In this document: positions 22,864-34,774 of the stretch, piece by piece
Position numbering within the stretch: the stretch's first letter is position 1
Layout: each line of letters starts with the position of its first letter
DNA from: Nannizziopsis barbatae
Taxonomy: Eukaryota; Ascomycota; Eurotiomycetes; Onygenales; Nannizziopsiaceae
Assembly (NCBI GenBank): GCA_014964245.1
Contig: JACVYH010000002.1
Coordinates: 3,065,501 to 3,129,500, forward strand
Length of the DNA stretch: 64,000 bases
Direction: 5' to 3'
The notes under the pieces: generated by a model
The model's input: only the letters and a program-made list of their open reading frames with translations
Told to the model about the DNA's origin: nothing
The model's database searches: none
Translations under genes and position numbers: made by a program

Positions 22864-24171
22864 CTAGGTTTCGCAAGCTGTTATTCTGTACGTCCTGATA
22901 GATACATCAGGACTATGAAAGAAGCCCTTCTGTAAGTGCCAAGGGGGCGAACTGAAGTCAATTGGCTGTGTGTGAAAAGCTTCTGTCTCTACGAGAAAGT
23001 TAGTAAGTCCGATGTATCACAACCAAGTAATCGACCGGGGTTTCGCACCACAGGCTTTGAGAAACGTTGCGAATGTCTCCCGGTTGCGGAGAGTCGCTGA
23101 TATCAAAAATTCCTTAAGACCATAATGATCAAACAGGTCACGCAGCGTTGATAGCAATACAGGTACAAGATCAACGTCGTAAATCTGGCGACAGTTACTA
23201 ATTTTAGTGCTTGTTCCCGTATTTTGGAGATCCGAGAATTCTCTGAAAAATTGAGGTGGTCCATTGGAAGGGCCATACCAAATCAGCACCCAGGGCGACG
23301 TCGAACCGGGATGGTAGGCCCGCATTTTGCTCACTATAAAGCCCGAATGGCTTACCCCACTCCCAAATACATGTATGGAATCTTGAATGGTCGAGGTTGT
23401 TTCGTGAAACGGAATTTTGGATGTTTGAAATCAAGGCCGGGTCCTTGTCTGTAGCTACAGCGGCATTGGCACCTAGATATTTCACGCAATACATTGAAAT
23501 CAGGCCGGTGCCTGCACCTAGTTCCACGACATTCTTTCCTGATATCACAGCCTTTCCCTCTGGATTAGAAAGGTATGTACCCAGGTGCAAAGCCGCTTCC
23601 CACGTGCGGAACCCCGTAGTGCCTGAAGAGAGAATGAGTCCACGGTTTTCAGACGTTATGATGTTTTGAGGTTCTCCGCTCGATAGTTTTCCTGGCGGTG
23701 AGTATTTGATGTAAGACAAATCCTGGGCTTCTTCGAGCGGTGAGCGTTTTGGATGCGTGATTAGATCACTCCAGCTATTCATGAGATCATCTGAGATCTC
23801 CTGTCGGAAAGCAGAACAGTCAGGATTCATTGTTGCAAGGAGAAAAGAAAGTCCACGCCTGCCAGCATGGTACACTGCGTTGGCAATCAAGTTGCCAACT
23901 TAGAGGTGCTTCGTACATCTTCTTCGGGATCCGTTATTGAGCCTTCGATCCTGGACAGGATAGATTTCAGAACCCGAGTACGGTAGCTCACTGGAGGAAC
24001 TGGCCAAATTTCGGCCTCGTTGAACATGTTTTGGTAAAGCCATTGTTGCACTTCTGTTTCGAGGAGGGTTTGGTCAGATGGAAAAATCAGATTCTGCGGT
24101 TCAACAACTTGGAAATACTGGGCTGCAAAGATTTGGAGAATCTGTTCACTCTCAAAAGATATTAACGCCAT
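22864..24171 (-). CDS. EFM3: eEF2 lysine methyltransferase (EFM3/FAM86 family)
   Basis: Four predicted exons: 23917-24171, 23279-23800, 23049-23184 and 22864-22988, 345 aa (yeast Efm3 is similar in length). The N-terminal helical region (MALISFESEQILQIFAAQYF) is spliced at ITDPEED-EISDDLMNSW. SAM-binding motif I is VVELGAGTGL near residue 177; the post-I acidic loop ATDKD follows; the catalytic-loop region is GADLIYDVDLVPVLL, created by removing the intron at 23185-23278; then LISATLRNRETFATFLKAC. The last exon, found by a GTGCGA donor, a TTACTAAC branch site and a TAG acceptor, ends GFFHSPDVSIRTYRITACET, the expected GFFHS..IRTYRI family tail. The family trimethylates a lysine of elongation factor 2 in the cytosol. 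Divergent from RPS24 with 341 bp between starts. Confidence 0.86.
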
Positions 24172-24512
24172 TGTTATCCTGAATATATATCGAATATCTA
24201 TTCTCCGTAACGAGTCGCTAATGTTTACTGGTTTTTTCGATGATGGTGGCAAGCACAAGTAATGATTTTCGCTCAAGTAAGGCACGTGATCCAAGGTTCA
24301 AGTCTATCCGAATACGGGCTAGCGCGTTGCCGCAGTCTTGGCCCTAGCCGAAAACCCACACCAGCAAAATCGAAATTCGTGATTGACGGCTTCAGAACGA
24401 CAGCGACGAACTCACGCCAACAGCAGCCAGCGACTTCACCTCGATCTACCATATCTGCGGCGCGAATTTATCGTCGAGAGCAGATACAGATCGACTATAC
24501 AACTCCGCAATT
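24172..24512. promoter_or_regulatory. Shared upstream region of EFM3 and RPS24
   Basis: 341 bp between divergent start codons of a translation-factor methyltransferase and a ribosomal protein. No ribosomal-gene regulatory box was confidently recognised. Confidence 0.4.
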
Positions 24513-25151
24513 ATGGCTGACGCTCCAGTTACCGTGCGGACACGCAAGTTCCTCCGCAATGCGCTCCTTGCCCGGAAGCAGATGGTTGTGTAAGTAAAAC
24601 TATCGATCGTTGCTCGACTCGCTGTTCGGTTCCGACCTCATCGCACTCTCCTGGAATCTGAGTGGGCTGGAAGACTTACCGAATAGTTTTGGGCACTGTT
24701 GAGAGGGGTTCGTGTTTCTAATATGTGTGATCTATGATAGTGATATCCTCCACCCCAACCGTCCCAACATCTCCAAGGATGACCTCCGTGACAAGCTCGC
24801 CCAGCTCTACAAATCCAACAAAGACCAAGTATCCGTTTTCGGTCTTCGCACACAATTCGGTGGGGGAAAAACCACTGGTTTTGCTCTGATTTACGACTCC
24901 AGCGAAGCCCTGAAGAAATTTGAACCCCGCTATCGCCTTGTCAGAATTGGTGCTGCCGAGAAGATTGAGAAGGCTTCCAGACAACAGCGTACGTTTCTTC
25001 CTTTAAAACTTTGTTGGGTGTTGGGGTATGGCGAGTTCTCGATCGATGACTGACATATGTTTGATGGTTTATAGGCAAACAACGAAAGAACAGAGCAAAG
25101 AAATTCCGGGGTACGGCCAAGACCAAGGGTGGAAAGAAGGAGAAGAAATAG
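24513..25151 (+). CDS. RPS24: 40S ribosomal protein S24 (eS24)
   Basis: Three predicted exons, 24513-24589, 24741-24988 and 25075-25151, 133 aa, the usual length. It starts MADAPVTVRTRKFLRNALLA and continues VDILHPNRPNISKDDLRDKL, then VFGLRTQFGGGKTTGFALIY, then the basic C terminus (KQRKNRAKKFRGT, KKEKK). The first donor is GTAAGT at 24590 and the splice completes V-V-D. eS24 belongs to the small ribosomal subunit. The start codon context AATTATGGCTG is good and the upstream region has no in-frame extension. Confidence 0.95.
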
Positions 25152-25914
25152 AGGGCTTCAATTTCGGTGTTATTGGGTTACAATGGTGCTCCATTCTTGC
25201 TTCGATGGGTTGGTCAGCACTCTGGATGAGTCTTCCCAGAGGTACCGATGCTGTACTATAGCTACGAATCAAGCCACACGGTGAATGATTTCCTTGCTTT
25301 GTCTTAATTTGCGAAGCAAAAACAAGTCTTTTGAACTACCAAATTACAATACTTATCTCTGTTCGCAAAATTCGATCCTCTTGTCTTAATGTCAAATAGG
25401 TGGCGAACCGGGGTACTGGCTATCGAGACTAACTTTCCCTAACAAAATCAAACGAATTTCTTTATTTTAAACGATACTAGCCTCCATTTTAGAACAAGAA
25501 AGCAACCCACGCCATATTTAGAGCCCGAAAGTACCTTGCCCTGGACAAGCATACTCACTGATACGGAGAATCAATTAGAAACACGGTATAGAAACCTGAA
25601 GGAAAACCCAGGGTGAGATTACTAGGGCAGGAGAAACCGGATATGAGCATGTGTCGAGGTACACAGAGAAAACGGCCCGACAATTCTTCATCCGCCCAAA
25701 GAGCCTTACAAAAGGATGGGACGTCGCACGAACCACTGAACCACAACATGAAAGTCAAATCCATATTAAAGTAAAAGATTCGCTCGACTTCTCTTCTTGC
25801 CGTATTAGTGAGATTGGTTTGACGTAAAGGAAGTAGTATCACTCGCCCCGCTTGCTGCGCATGAGCCCATGTTTATTGTATAAACCCGTTTGAAGGCCCG
25901 AAATCGGAATAGCA
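25152..25914. other. Intergenic, convergent 3' ends
   Basis: Between the convergent RPS24 and Zn2Cys6 genes. No coding signal was seen. Confidence 0.5.
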
Positions 25915-27238
25915 TCAATTCTCCACAGGACTAACTGGGGCCAGAGAATGGACACGTTGTATCTGGGGTGGGTTAAACGTCTCGCTGATGGTTGGAATTG
26001 GTTCGTAAGTATGGCCGCTTGTCAATACGCCTTTCACTGTGCCTGTGCTTCTGCCGTTGCCATAGGTATAGGAGTGGGCACCATAGGGCCCAGGATTATA
26101 TTCTTCCGTATAATTGGTGGTGCGGTACATAGCACAAGAAGATACTGCTGGTGATGAGAATCCGTACGCTACATCAAGTAGGCTTGGTGGTGATGGTCTG
26201 GACAGATCTGAGGAAGAGACTGAGCTCGGGTTGCTTGAATTTGCCCGTGACATACGAATACCACCGCCCACCTGTTTATCAATTGCGTACGAGAGCTTGT
26301 AGTTCGAGGCTGAGCCTGGGCCGCCATGCGAATCCGCAGAAGTCTCCAAAGCAGGAGTCGCAAATGCGTTACTGCGGTATCCAACAGGATTTGGTAGCGT
26401 TCGGTCCGAGGACGGGAGGCCGGCTGACAACGAGTTTATAAAAGGAAAAGTAGGGGATGCCGGCGAATGGCATTGTTGAAGCATATAAGGGTATGCAGGG
26501 CTGGCTAAATTTCCGGAGTCTTGTTCTGAAAAGGCGCCGTGAATTGGTTTTGCCTGACAAACGTCATCCCAGGGTTTTGCTGTGCTCGAGAAGCCCGCAC
26601 TGTCCGTAATATCTCCATTCACGAGCAAGCTAGATTGAGGCTGCTGTACCGAGTAACTGCCATTTTCTTCGTAATTCATGGGATAGGCAGCCATGTATGG
26701 GGAGCGGTGGGCCAAATTTGGTCCACTTGTGACCGCACATTCGAAGCCAGGATGTAACATGAGATACGGAGAATAGCCTGGAGAAGCGGAGTTCAACGTG
26801 GCTCGGGACAACATCTGTTCATTTGTCCCCTGATGGTATCCCCTGATTGAAAGGGATCCATTTGAGCCTAAGACTGGGCATGGTATATCAACCTGCAGGG
26901 CCCGTACCTGATACATGATTAGAGCACGCATTTAAAACTCGAAAAAAACCGACATACCCGCAAGAAAACGCAGTCCGGCGTCCCTGAGGTACGGCAATTG
27001 ATACATGCTTGGCCGTCTTCGGTATCTCCACTGCATTTTATCTTGCGTCGACGGCATCTCTGACACTGAAAGGATCCATTAGATATCTGGATAGGAAAGA
27101 TAGGTTGAAGAAGGTGGAAGTTTCGCAACTTACTGCTACTGGCGTTCGACGCCTCCCATGATTCTTGCCCTCAGGCTCCATCGAGCGACTCTGGCTCCCG
27201 TTTGCAATGGTATTGTTCTGCCGGCCCTCTTCCTTCAT
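25915..27238 (-). CDS. Zn2Cys6 transcription factor
   Basis: Three predicted exons, 27134-27238, 26958-27065 and 25915-26907, 401 aa. After a short basic N terminus (GRRRTPVA) comes a zinc cluster that starts exon 2: Cys at residues 36, 39, 46, 56, 59 and 67 with RRRKIKC between, the Gal4-type Zn2Cys6 pattern for DNA binding. The rest is Ser/Pro/Tyr/Gly-rich and probably disordered, ending near SYTYGNGRSTGTVKG and a short tail. There is no recognisable fungal-specific middle homology domain, so it belongs to the compact class of zinc-cluster regulators. Target genes are unknown. The upstream region is 2.7 kb without genes, suggesting extensive regulation of the regulator itself. Confidence 0.85.
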
Positions 27239-29989
27239 TGCAAAGGAGTGTTTCCGAATCTCGAAGCAAACTCAATCAATGTTCTGGTTCTTCCAAGCTT
27301 AAGATTATAAAAAATATGCTTCATCAACCAGTATACTTATTCAACGGATGGCGAGTTCGGCGGTATATATCAAACCCTGAGCAATTGTGTAACTTTAAGG
27401 GTTCGATGGCATGGCAATGTTGAGCATATACAGACAGGCAAGCCAAATCGGAGAGTCGTGTTCAACAAAGGTAGCCGGACTCCACAATTGGTCAAGTTTG
27501 ATATCTCCCAGGGTCGTGGTTGAACAAAGATAGCTTGACAGCTGTGTCCAGGAACTAAGGCTGTTTTAAGCTAGAGGAACAACTCAGGCTTGTTTTCGAC
27601 TTGGCTGATAGCTTCCCCCAGACCCTTGTCTGTATTCGATATCGGACAGAACGTACAAGGAGTGACAAGATCCTAACACTTTGAAACTCTTGGTCAAACC
27701 GTTAAAGAGGATTTATGGATTTATGCCACCCAGGTTCTTTATCATGTTTCACCAGGGCTCCATGCGTGTCTCCGATACACAGTCTGCAAGCTGTGATCTA
27801 GATGAAGAAAGCAGACACTAATCAGGTCAATCCCCAGCAGAATGAAAGGCGCCAGAATGTATCACAGAGCAACGTCACACACATGTAAATGCCATCCTGA
27901 TTTCAGGAGAGAAAACCAACTTTCTCCGGTAAGGTGGTTGTGGTAAGGCCCCGCGCAAGAGGAAGACGGGAGGGAAGAAACCTGGGTTACTCCCAAGGAA
28001 TGAAAGGAGAGTTCAAAGGTCTTCCTCGACATCATGCGAATGATGGCAAACAAAGTAGCTGAAGACTGAAGCTGCATGAATTTCAAGCAAATTGAATACA
28101 CAGCCGTTCGATCGTTTGCCATGAATTCATGTATTAGATTTCTCGGGGACGCATGGAATGTTTGCTAGGCTCTCGGCTTAATGATTGGAGGATAGCATTT
28201 GGAATGCAGGTACTAACGAGCAGCAAACATTCTGCTCTCAATCAGAAATTTTCTTGGGCCACCAATGCCAAACGGGATCAGCGCTGTTACCCCAATTAGA
28301 CATTAGCTTTCAGCCGAACTGGCATTTCCAGAAAGTATCGACGATGACTTCTACGCAGAGCGCCTCGATTGTTTGTGACACCACTCAAAACCAAATGGTA
28401 CAAGTGGCGCGAAAGTTTGGAGGTGCTCAGCTGGGCCATTCCATCGATTCAAAAAGCGGTTGAAAAACATAGGGCATGACTCGGGTCACACACTCTCAAA
28501 TTATGGGCCGAAATTGCCAAAAGCTTGCGGCCAACGACCGTTTCGTTGGGAAGATTGCTCTTGGAAGTGAACCCATACCAAGATGGCTCAAAGCTTTTTC
28601 AAAACCTGCTGATACAACTAACATCAAAGAGAGCATACCCAGCAGTAGAGAGGAAGAGACAAATATGTATGTTTCGGGCCCACTCAAAGCCTGGTGGGTC
28701 GAAATCTGAGCCTTCATGCAAGGGTAGAGATATGGACCAAAAATTCTGGAATCGCGGGAGAAGGATCTTCACTAGATGGGCCCGCCCGGACATCCGCCCA
28801 TCATCTGCACCGGGTTCAAATTCTCTCACCCGACTTGGCAGATAGATCCTAGGATTTAACGGGGTGCAGCTTCCAATCATAGAAGGTAAGTCGGGAAAGG
28901 TGGCTAAAATTGAAATATCAATGTCCGCTTTGATGAGACATGATGAAAACAGGACATCATATTCACTCAACCATAGAGCAGTGTTCCCACGTGTGTTTCA
29001 GAGCGGCAAGACATGGTAGATGCTCGCCAGGTTTGACAGAAAACCGTAGATTCATGCGATTGACCGAGCCGTTTTTCCTACGGAGAGTATCTGCTGTACA
29101 ACATTCGCGAGGCGCGTCATACCAACAGCATGTGCAGAACTGTAGAATCCTGAATACTGGCGACTGTTAACTCCTGGCTAGATCAATGAAATAAGGCGAT
29201 GCCACACGGCGGCCAATGAAAGTCGTTCAAGAATGGATATGCCGCCGGTTTCTGAAGAGGACAAGCGAAGGTATATGTCGATGTTTTGAGCATACATATG
29301 TATGTACGTACATGGATATACACCGCAAGATTCCCTGGGTGAATAACCGAGATGCATCAGCTAATAATATCCAGATTGATGCACCATTGGAGTAAACGGT
29401 TCAATATCAGTTTTCGTTGACCGCACAGGTAAAGCATGGGAATCAAAACAAATTCTAATTATGACACGGAAGAAAATGGGTCAAACATATCAACAAATCG
29501 AATGTGGTACTTCAGACGTTTTAAAATGGCCATTTCAGTCTGGCCGCAGCCCACTCTCTCATACCAGCGCGGGCTGGTCGAGAGTTGAATGTTGTTCCTT
29601 CAATGAGGTTGAGAGCCTGCATTTCGTCTGAAGATCGTGGCTGTATTGTAATTACGACTGCAAAACGGTCACCAATCAGGTATATGCAAAATTCATTCCC
29701 TCTTGCCGGGGACAAGGAAGCATGAATAGAGATATTTGATACTGGATTATGTAGTAGTATGATGATCCATATGTTCAAGCCGCAAAGAATGACAAAAAAG
29801 AGCGCTTGAGTAAATATTATGGATTTGATATCTGTTTGAATCTGCATTTCGCTAAATCCTCTGCAGGTATCGTGCCGTATTCTTGGCGTATTTATTTTGC
29901 TTGCAGGCATCTCATCCACGCAAACAGCTCGGCAGGTGGCTGTTTGTCGGACCTGCAAGTGATTGTTTTCTGAAAGAGCAATAGCTAGA
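27239..29989. other. 2.7 kb gene-poor region
   Basis: Upstream of both the Zn2Cys6 gene (left) and the cyclophilin gene (right). Open frames at 28185-28970 show no family features and lie on both strands. A minus-strand frame at 29521-29958 contains one hydrophobic segment (FFVILCGLNIWIIILL) but has no convincing start or homologue. A short ATGTATGTAC-type repeat lies near 29300. Confidence 0.45.
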
Positions 29990-31472
29990 ATGAGTGTGCT
30001 TTTGGAAACATCTTTAGGTGATATTGTTATTGATCTACTTGCAGATTCAGCACCAAAACTGTGTGAAAAGTGAGCATATCCTTACCCCAGCAGTGTTACA
30101 TCCTCAAGACACTAATATATCTACAGCTTTTTGAAGTTATGCAAGGTCAAATACTACAATTTTTCGCCGGTTCATAGCGTACAAAAATCCTTCTCCTTCC
30201 AAAGCGGTGATCCTATAGGCCCTGGCTCCTCCGAGAGTGACGGTGGCTCGTCAATATGGGGCATGCTACATGGGCCTTCGCGAAAGACCTTCCCGGTGGA
30301 CTTTGCTCCTAAGCTCAAGCATCTTAGTCGTGGTACTGTGAGTATGGCCACAGTCCCGTCGCCGAAGGACCCCGATATCCGTCTAGCGGGAAGTCAGTTT
30401 ATAATAACTCTGGGGGATAATCTAGACTACCTGGATGGAAAGGCGACTATCTTTGGAAATGTAGTCGAAGGGTTCGATGTGCTTGAAAAAATCAACGATG
30501 CTTTTGTGGATGAGAAGGGACGGCCACTGAAGGACATTCGTATCAAGCACACTGTAATACTAGATGACCCCTTTGAGGATCCCCCGGGTTTGGTGATACC
30601 TGATGAAAGTCCTGTTCCCTCAAAAGCTCAGCTAGCGACGGTAATGATCGCGGATGATGAAGAACTCGAAGATGGCATGGACGAAGAGTCCCTAGAAAAG
30701 CTACGGCGAGAGCGTGAAGCTCGTGCACAGGCATTGACGCTTGAGATGGTAGGTGACTTGCCCTTCGCGGAAGTCAAACCGCCTGAAAACATCCTCTTTG
30801 TATGCAAACTGAACCCAGTTACTCAAGGTACGAGGTCTCATCGCGTTACTACCTGAATTTTTCTAACTAAGCGATTAGATGAAGACTTGAATCTGATATT
30901 CAGCCGCTTTGGCACTATCTTATCCTGCGAAGTTATCCGCGACAAGCGAACCGGCGACAGCCTTCAATATGCATTCATTGAGTTTGAGAACCAGAAAGAT
31001 TGCGAACAAGCCTACTTCAAAATGCAGGGAGTCTTGATCGATGACCATCGAATACACGTAGACTTTTCGCAGAGTGTAAGTCTGCGCCTTATCCAGAGCG
31101 GAATCACCATTCTCACATCGAGATATGTAGGTCTCCAAATTATCTGACAGTTGGCGCTCGGCCACGAACGCTAAACGAGCCAGCCAAGGGGGCGGTTTTG
31201 GTGGCATTTCCAGCCTCGAGAGAAAGCGCCATTATAGAGCAGCCGACGCCCCTCGCAAGCATGACCGATACGGGATGGTGTTTGATAAATCCGATATTCG
31301 CACAGAGAAAAATGTCAAAGAACCAACCTCTCGACGGAGATCGCGGAGCAGGAGTCCAGACCGACGTCGCCGCGCATCTCCGCGGCGGTATGATGACCAA
31401 AGGAGGTACAGGCGTTATAGCCCGGAATCTCAGTACGACAGGAGTTACGACCGTGAACGACGACGGAGTTAA
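29990..31472 (+). CDS. CYP6: Cyclophilin-RRM peptidyl-prolyl isomerase (PPIL4/CYP6)
   Basis: Four predicted exons, 29990-30069, 30127-30827, 30879-31075 and 31131-31472, 439 aa. Residues 1 to about 165 form a cyclophilin domain (MSVLLETSLGDIVIDLLAD, then GTVSMAT, GSQFIITLGDNLDYLDGKAT, FGNVVEGFDVLEKI). An acidic linker follows, then an RRM at about 245-325 with RNP2 ILFVCKLNP and RNP1-like LQYAFIEF. After the last splice come SVSKLSDSWRSAT and GGGFGGISSLERKR, then an Arg/Ser tail (RRRSRSRSPDRRRR). The order cyclophilin, RRM, RS tail is that of PPIL4, a nuclear spliceosome-associated isomerase. The usual catalytic FHR-type Arg region is divergent here (NFSPVHSVQKSFSFQSGD), so isomerase activity may be reduced. 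Confidence 0.9.
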
Positions 31473-32275
31473 TATTTGATGATTGGGTTACTTACTATCT
31501 ATATCTGGTGTACTATATGTGCTATGACTTCAAAAAGTATTTGCAGAATGAATCACGCCGGCTCTCTACAAGCAATACGGGTAAGGGAGTCCTTGAGTGC
31601 GATAAGGGAGGTACTGTACTGAACGGCGTATGGATAGCAACGAACTCGGCTAACTAATAAATGAAATACCTACCAATTCTCATTCTCATACTTCCCTGGA
31701 GCCACACAATTCGGTATTCCATATGCCATCACATGTCCGTCAGTTCACGGAGGAACCAAATTCAACCTGATCTATAAATCGATACGTATGTTATGCCCAA
31801 GAAGAGGCGAAGTATACAATGTATCGGCGCCAGCAATCATTAACCTGTGTTTGTTGTCTATCATAGTAGAGATGCGAGTTCCTTCACCCCCAATTCACAC
31901 AGTCGACCAATATTATAAAATGACGCAGACGAGACATGGCTAGCCTCTCAATTGGCCCCGTGGCATGCAGGCAGGGGCAATCAGCGAGCTACCTAACTAT
32001 GGGCACCCCCCTATGGCCCAATGCCCCACTTCACTAGTTTGATCGCTGAGCTGTCGCCCAGTCAATCGAACTCAACGCCCAAATCCAAAACCCCCGCAGT
32101 CCTGCCTCCTTTTTCACTGTCATTTCTTCATACGGTCGTTTTTTCCATTCTACTTGCTTAATTGACAATTGACTGTCTAAACTGTGTTTGCGTGAATATA
32201 TCGCTCAGATACGTATGTACCTGCTCTCTAACGCGGATTCCCACTCAGCCCTATTAGTTACCTACGTACCCCACC
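31473..32275. other. Intergenic, UAP1 promoter region
   Basis: No coding signal was seen. The last 200 bp before the UAP1 start are pyrimidine-rich, as expected for a leader. Confidence 0.5.
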
Positions 32276-33927
32276 ATGGCGGCAGCAGTCAGGGACACTG
32301 TTTCCAACCTACTAAACAAGATGAATCTCACCTCAAATGAGCCATCAGCGGAAGAGGTGACGGAGCTCCGACAAAAATACGATAAAGCGGAGCAAGGTCA
32401 AGTCTTTGCTTTCTTCGACGAACTCAGCACGACCGAGAAAACCCAGCTCTTCCATCAACTCTCTACCTTCGATCCCGACCGCATCAATGTCCTTGCTGAT
32501 CGTGCCTTAAAACCTCAACCATCCTCGACGGATAGCGGTAAAGGAGCCCTCGAACCCCTTCCAGAAAATGCCACGGCTTCGATTCTCGACTCTGACCCAA
32601 AAGATATCGAAAGATGGTACAATGAAGGCCTGCAGCTGATTGCGGAGAACAAAGTCGGCGTTGTTCTCATGGCCGGTGGTCAGGGAACTAGACTAGGAAG
32701 CTCTGCACCAAAGGGTTGCTACGATATTGGGCTTCCAAGTGGAAAATCCTTGTTCCAGATTCAAGCTGAACGAATTGCCAAATTACAATCTCTGGCTGAA
32801 GGCAGCTCCGGGAAGCAAGGTGTAACCATCCCCTGGTATGTAATGACTAGTGGGCCTACACGGAATCCGACCGAGGAATTCTTCCAGAAAAACAACTACT
32901 TTGGATTGAAGAAGGAGAATGTCTTTATCTTCGAGCAAGGTGTTTTGCCTTGCATTTCGAACGAAGGCAAGATTCTACTAGAAAGCAAGTCAAAGGTATG
33001 TAGAGAGACAATCGCATCCTAAGAATACATGGCTGACTTTACCTCAAGGTTGCAGTGGCCCCCGATGGTAATGGCGGTATTTACCAAGCCCTTTTGAACT
33101 CGGGCGTTCGAGACGACATGAAGCAGCGTGGAATTCAACACATCCATGCCTATTGCGTGGACAATTGCCTTGTCCGAGTCGCTGACCCAGTGTTCACCGG
33201 GTTCTCCGCATCTAAGAACGTCGATATCGCGACAAAGGTCGTTCGCAAGCGTAATGCCACCGAGTCCGTCGGCCTGATCCTTCAGAAAGACGGAAAACCA
33301 GATGTAGTCGAATACTCTGAGATCGACGCAGCAACCGCAGAAGCAAAGGATCCTAAAAATCCCGAGATCTTAAAGTTCCGTGCCGCAAATATTGTTAACC
33401 ACTACTACTCATTCCGCTTCTTCGAAGGCATCGAGCGCTGGGTTTCCGATCTCCCACATCATGTTGCTCGCAAGAAGATTCCTTGCATTGATACAAAAAC
33501 TGGAGAGGCAATCAAGCCCGAAAGTCCCAACGGTATCAAATTAGAACAGTTTGTATTCGATGTTTTCCCTATGACTCCACTCGCAAAGTTTGCTGCCATT
33601 GAGGTTAAGCGTGAAGACGAATTCTCTCCTTTGAAAAACGCGAGAGGCTCCAAAGAAGACAATCCCGATACAAGCAAGAGCGACATCATGCGGCAGGGAC
33701 AGCGATGGATTGAGGCTGTCGGTGCAACCGTTACCTCAGAATCAGACGTTACCCCTGGTGTCGAGGTATCGCCCGTCATTAGTTATGTAAGTCAAACAGA
33801 ACCACCAAGTCTTTCTCAAAAGTATGATACTTACAAAGTTAAATAGGGTGGTGAGGGACTTGAGTTCCTAAAGGGAAGAGCTATCAAAGCTCCTGCGTTG
33901 CTTGAGAGCGAGGATGTTAAGCAGTGA
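32276..33927 (+). CDS. UAP1: UDP-N-acetylglucosamine pyrophosphorylase
   Basis: Three predicted exons, 32276-32995, 33049-33786 and 33847-33927, 512 aa, the usual fungal length. The nucleotidyltransferase signature VVLMAGGQGTRLGSSAPKG is near residue 130-147; further motifs are YVMTSGPTR, VAPDGNGGIYQAL (across the first splice), HAYCVDNCLVRVADP, NIVNHYYSFRFFE and KLEQFVFDVFP. The C terminus GGEGLEFLKGRAIKAP depends on the second splice. The enzyme makes UDP-GlcNAc from UTP and GlcNAc-1-phosphate in the cytosol, feeding chitin synthesis, N-glycosylation and GPI anchors. The start context CACCATGG is strong. Confidence 0.96.
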
Positions 33928-34774
33928 GGGTACATATTCTAAGCAAAACCATTTTCGGCTGTTTGAAAAGTCGGGTGAAGGGAGCAAATTCAATATTTTA
34001 CATAGCAGATGATCGTAGTATATCCTGTATCTAGATCGTACATACATACATATCTACGGATATTTTACGTAACTTACAGCACTTCAATCACAAGTCCTGT
34101 TGGAATTTAAATGAAAAAGCAGACATTCGGACCAAAGGCAGTGAAATGGGGATGTTGTCAACGAGCCACATCTAACTAAGAGGTCTAAGCAAGCGGGATC
34201 CATGGATCTGCGCGCTGGAGCAGTCTGGGGTAGGCGCTAACGTGATTTGGAAAGGTCAAAAAGAGCTCAAGATTTTCACTCGCTGCCCCAAGTCTCCTCC
34301 ATTCCCCATTGTTCCTTAAGATAATCTTGACATTTACCTCACCTTATATTGCATACTTGGAAGGGATCTCGATCGTGGTCTTGGTGGGATTGAAGAGCTG
34401 TGAGAGCTAAGTTTTGGAGCGCTGGAAGTGTAAGTCCCTCTCCCGCCTTTCACAAGCGTCTTGATGTCACCATCCGTGCTGACTACGAGCTTTACCTCCC
34501 TAGGTTTGGAACGAAGGGCTAGAATTTCGAGGATATTTTCAAAAAGATCGATATTAGAAAGTGAGTCGATCTCTCATTATAAGCTCAAAGAGGCTCGATT
34601 TTCAAGCTTGCGCGACGGCCGAAGCTTTGCCGATCTACAAGAGACTTCTCTCGATACTGCTCCACCTTAGCACTACCTTCCCTGTTCTCCCGCGCCTGAC
34701 CTGTCGTATCGGACAAATCAACGCTTATAATTCCATATACTCACGGGATACTAACGCATCAATACGCTTCTAGA
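33928..34774 (+). other. GIS2 upstream region with two likely 5'-UTR introns
   Basis: Two candidate leader introns precede the coding start. One spans 34430-34503 (GTAAGT donor, GCTGAC branch, CCTAG acceptor). The other spans 34561-34773 (GTGAGT donor, perfect TACTAAC branch at 34749-34755, TTCTAG acceptor) and ends one base before the ATG. The 57-nt leader exon between them has no ATG. No other gene is seen in the stretch. Confidence 0.55.

Noticed and set aside
28785..28835. GGTTCAAATTC, resembling a tRNA B box
   Set aside because: No pairing T stem, A box or acceptor stem could be found around it; no tRNA gene called anywhere in the window.
29521..29958. Minus-strand frame with one hydrophobic segment
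   Set aside because: No ATG at its 5' end and no family match; a single hydrophobic stretch is weak evidence in AT-rich DNA.
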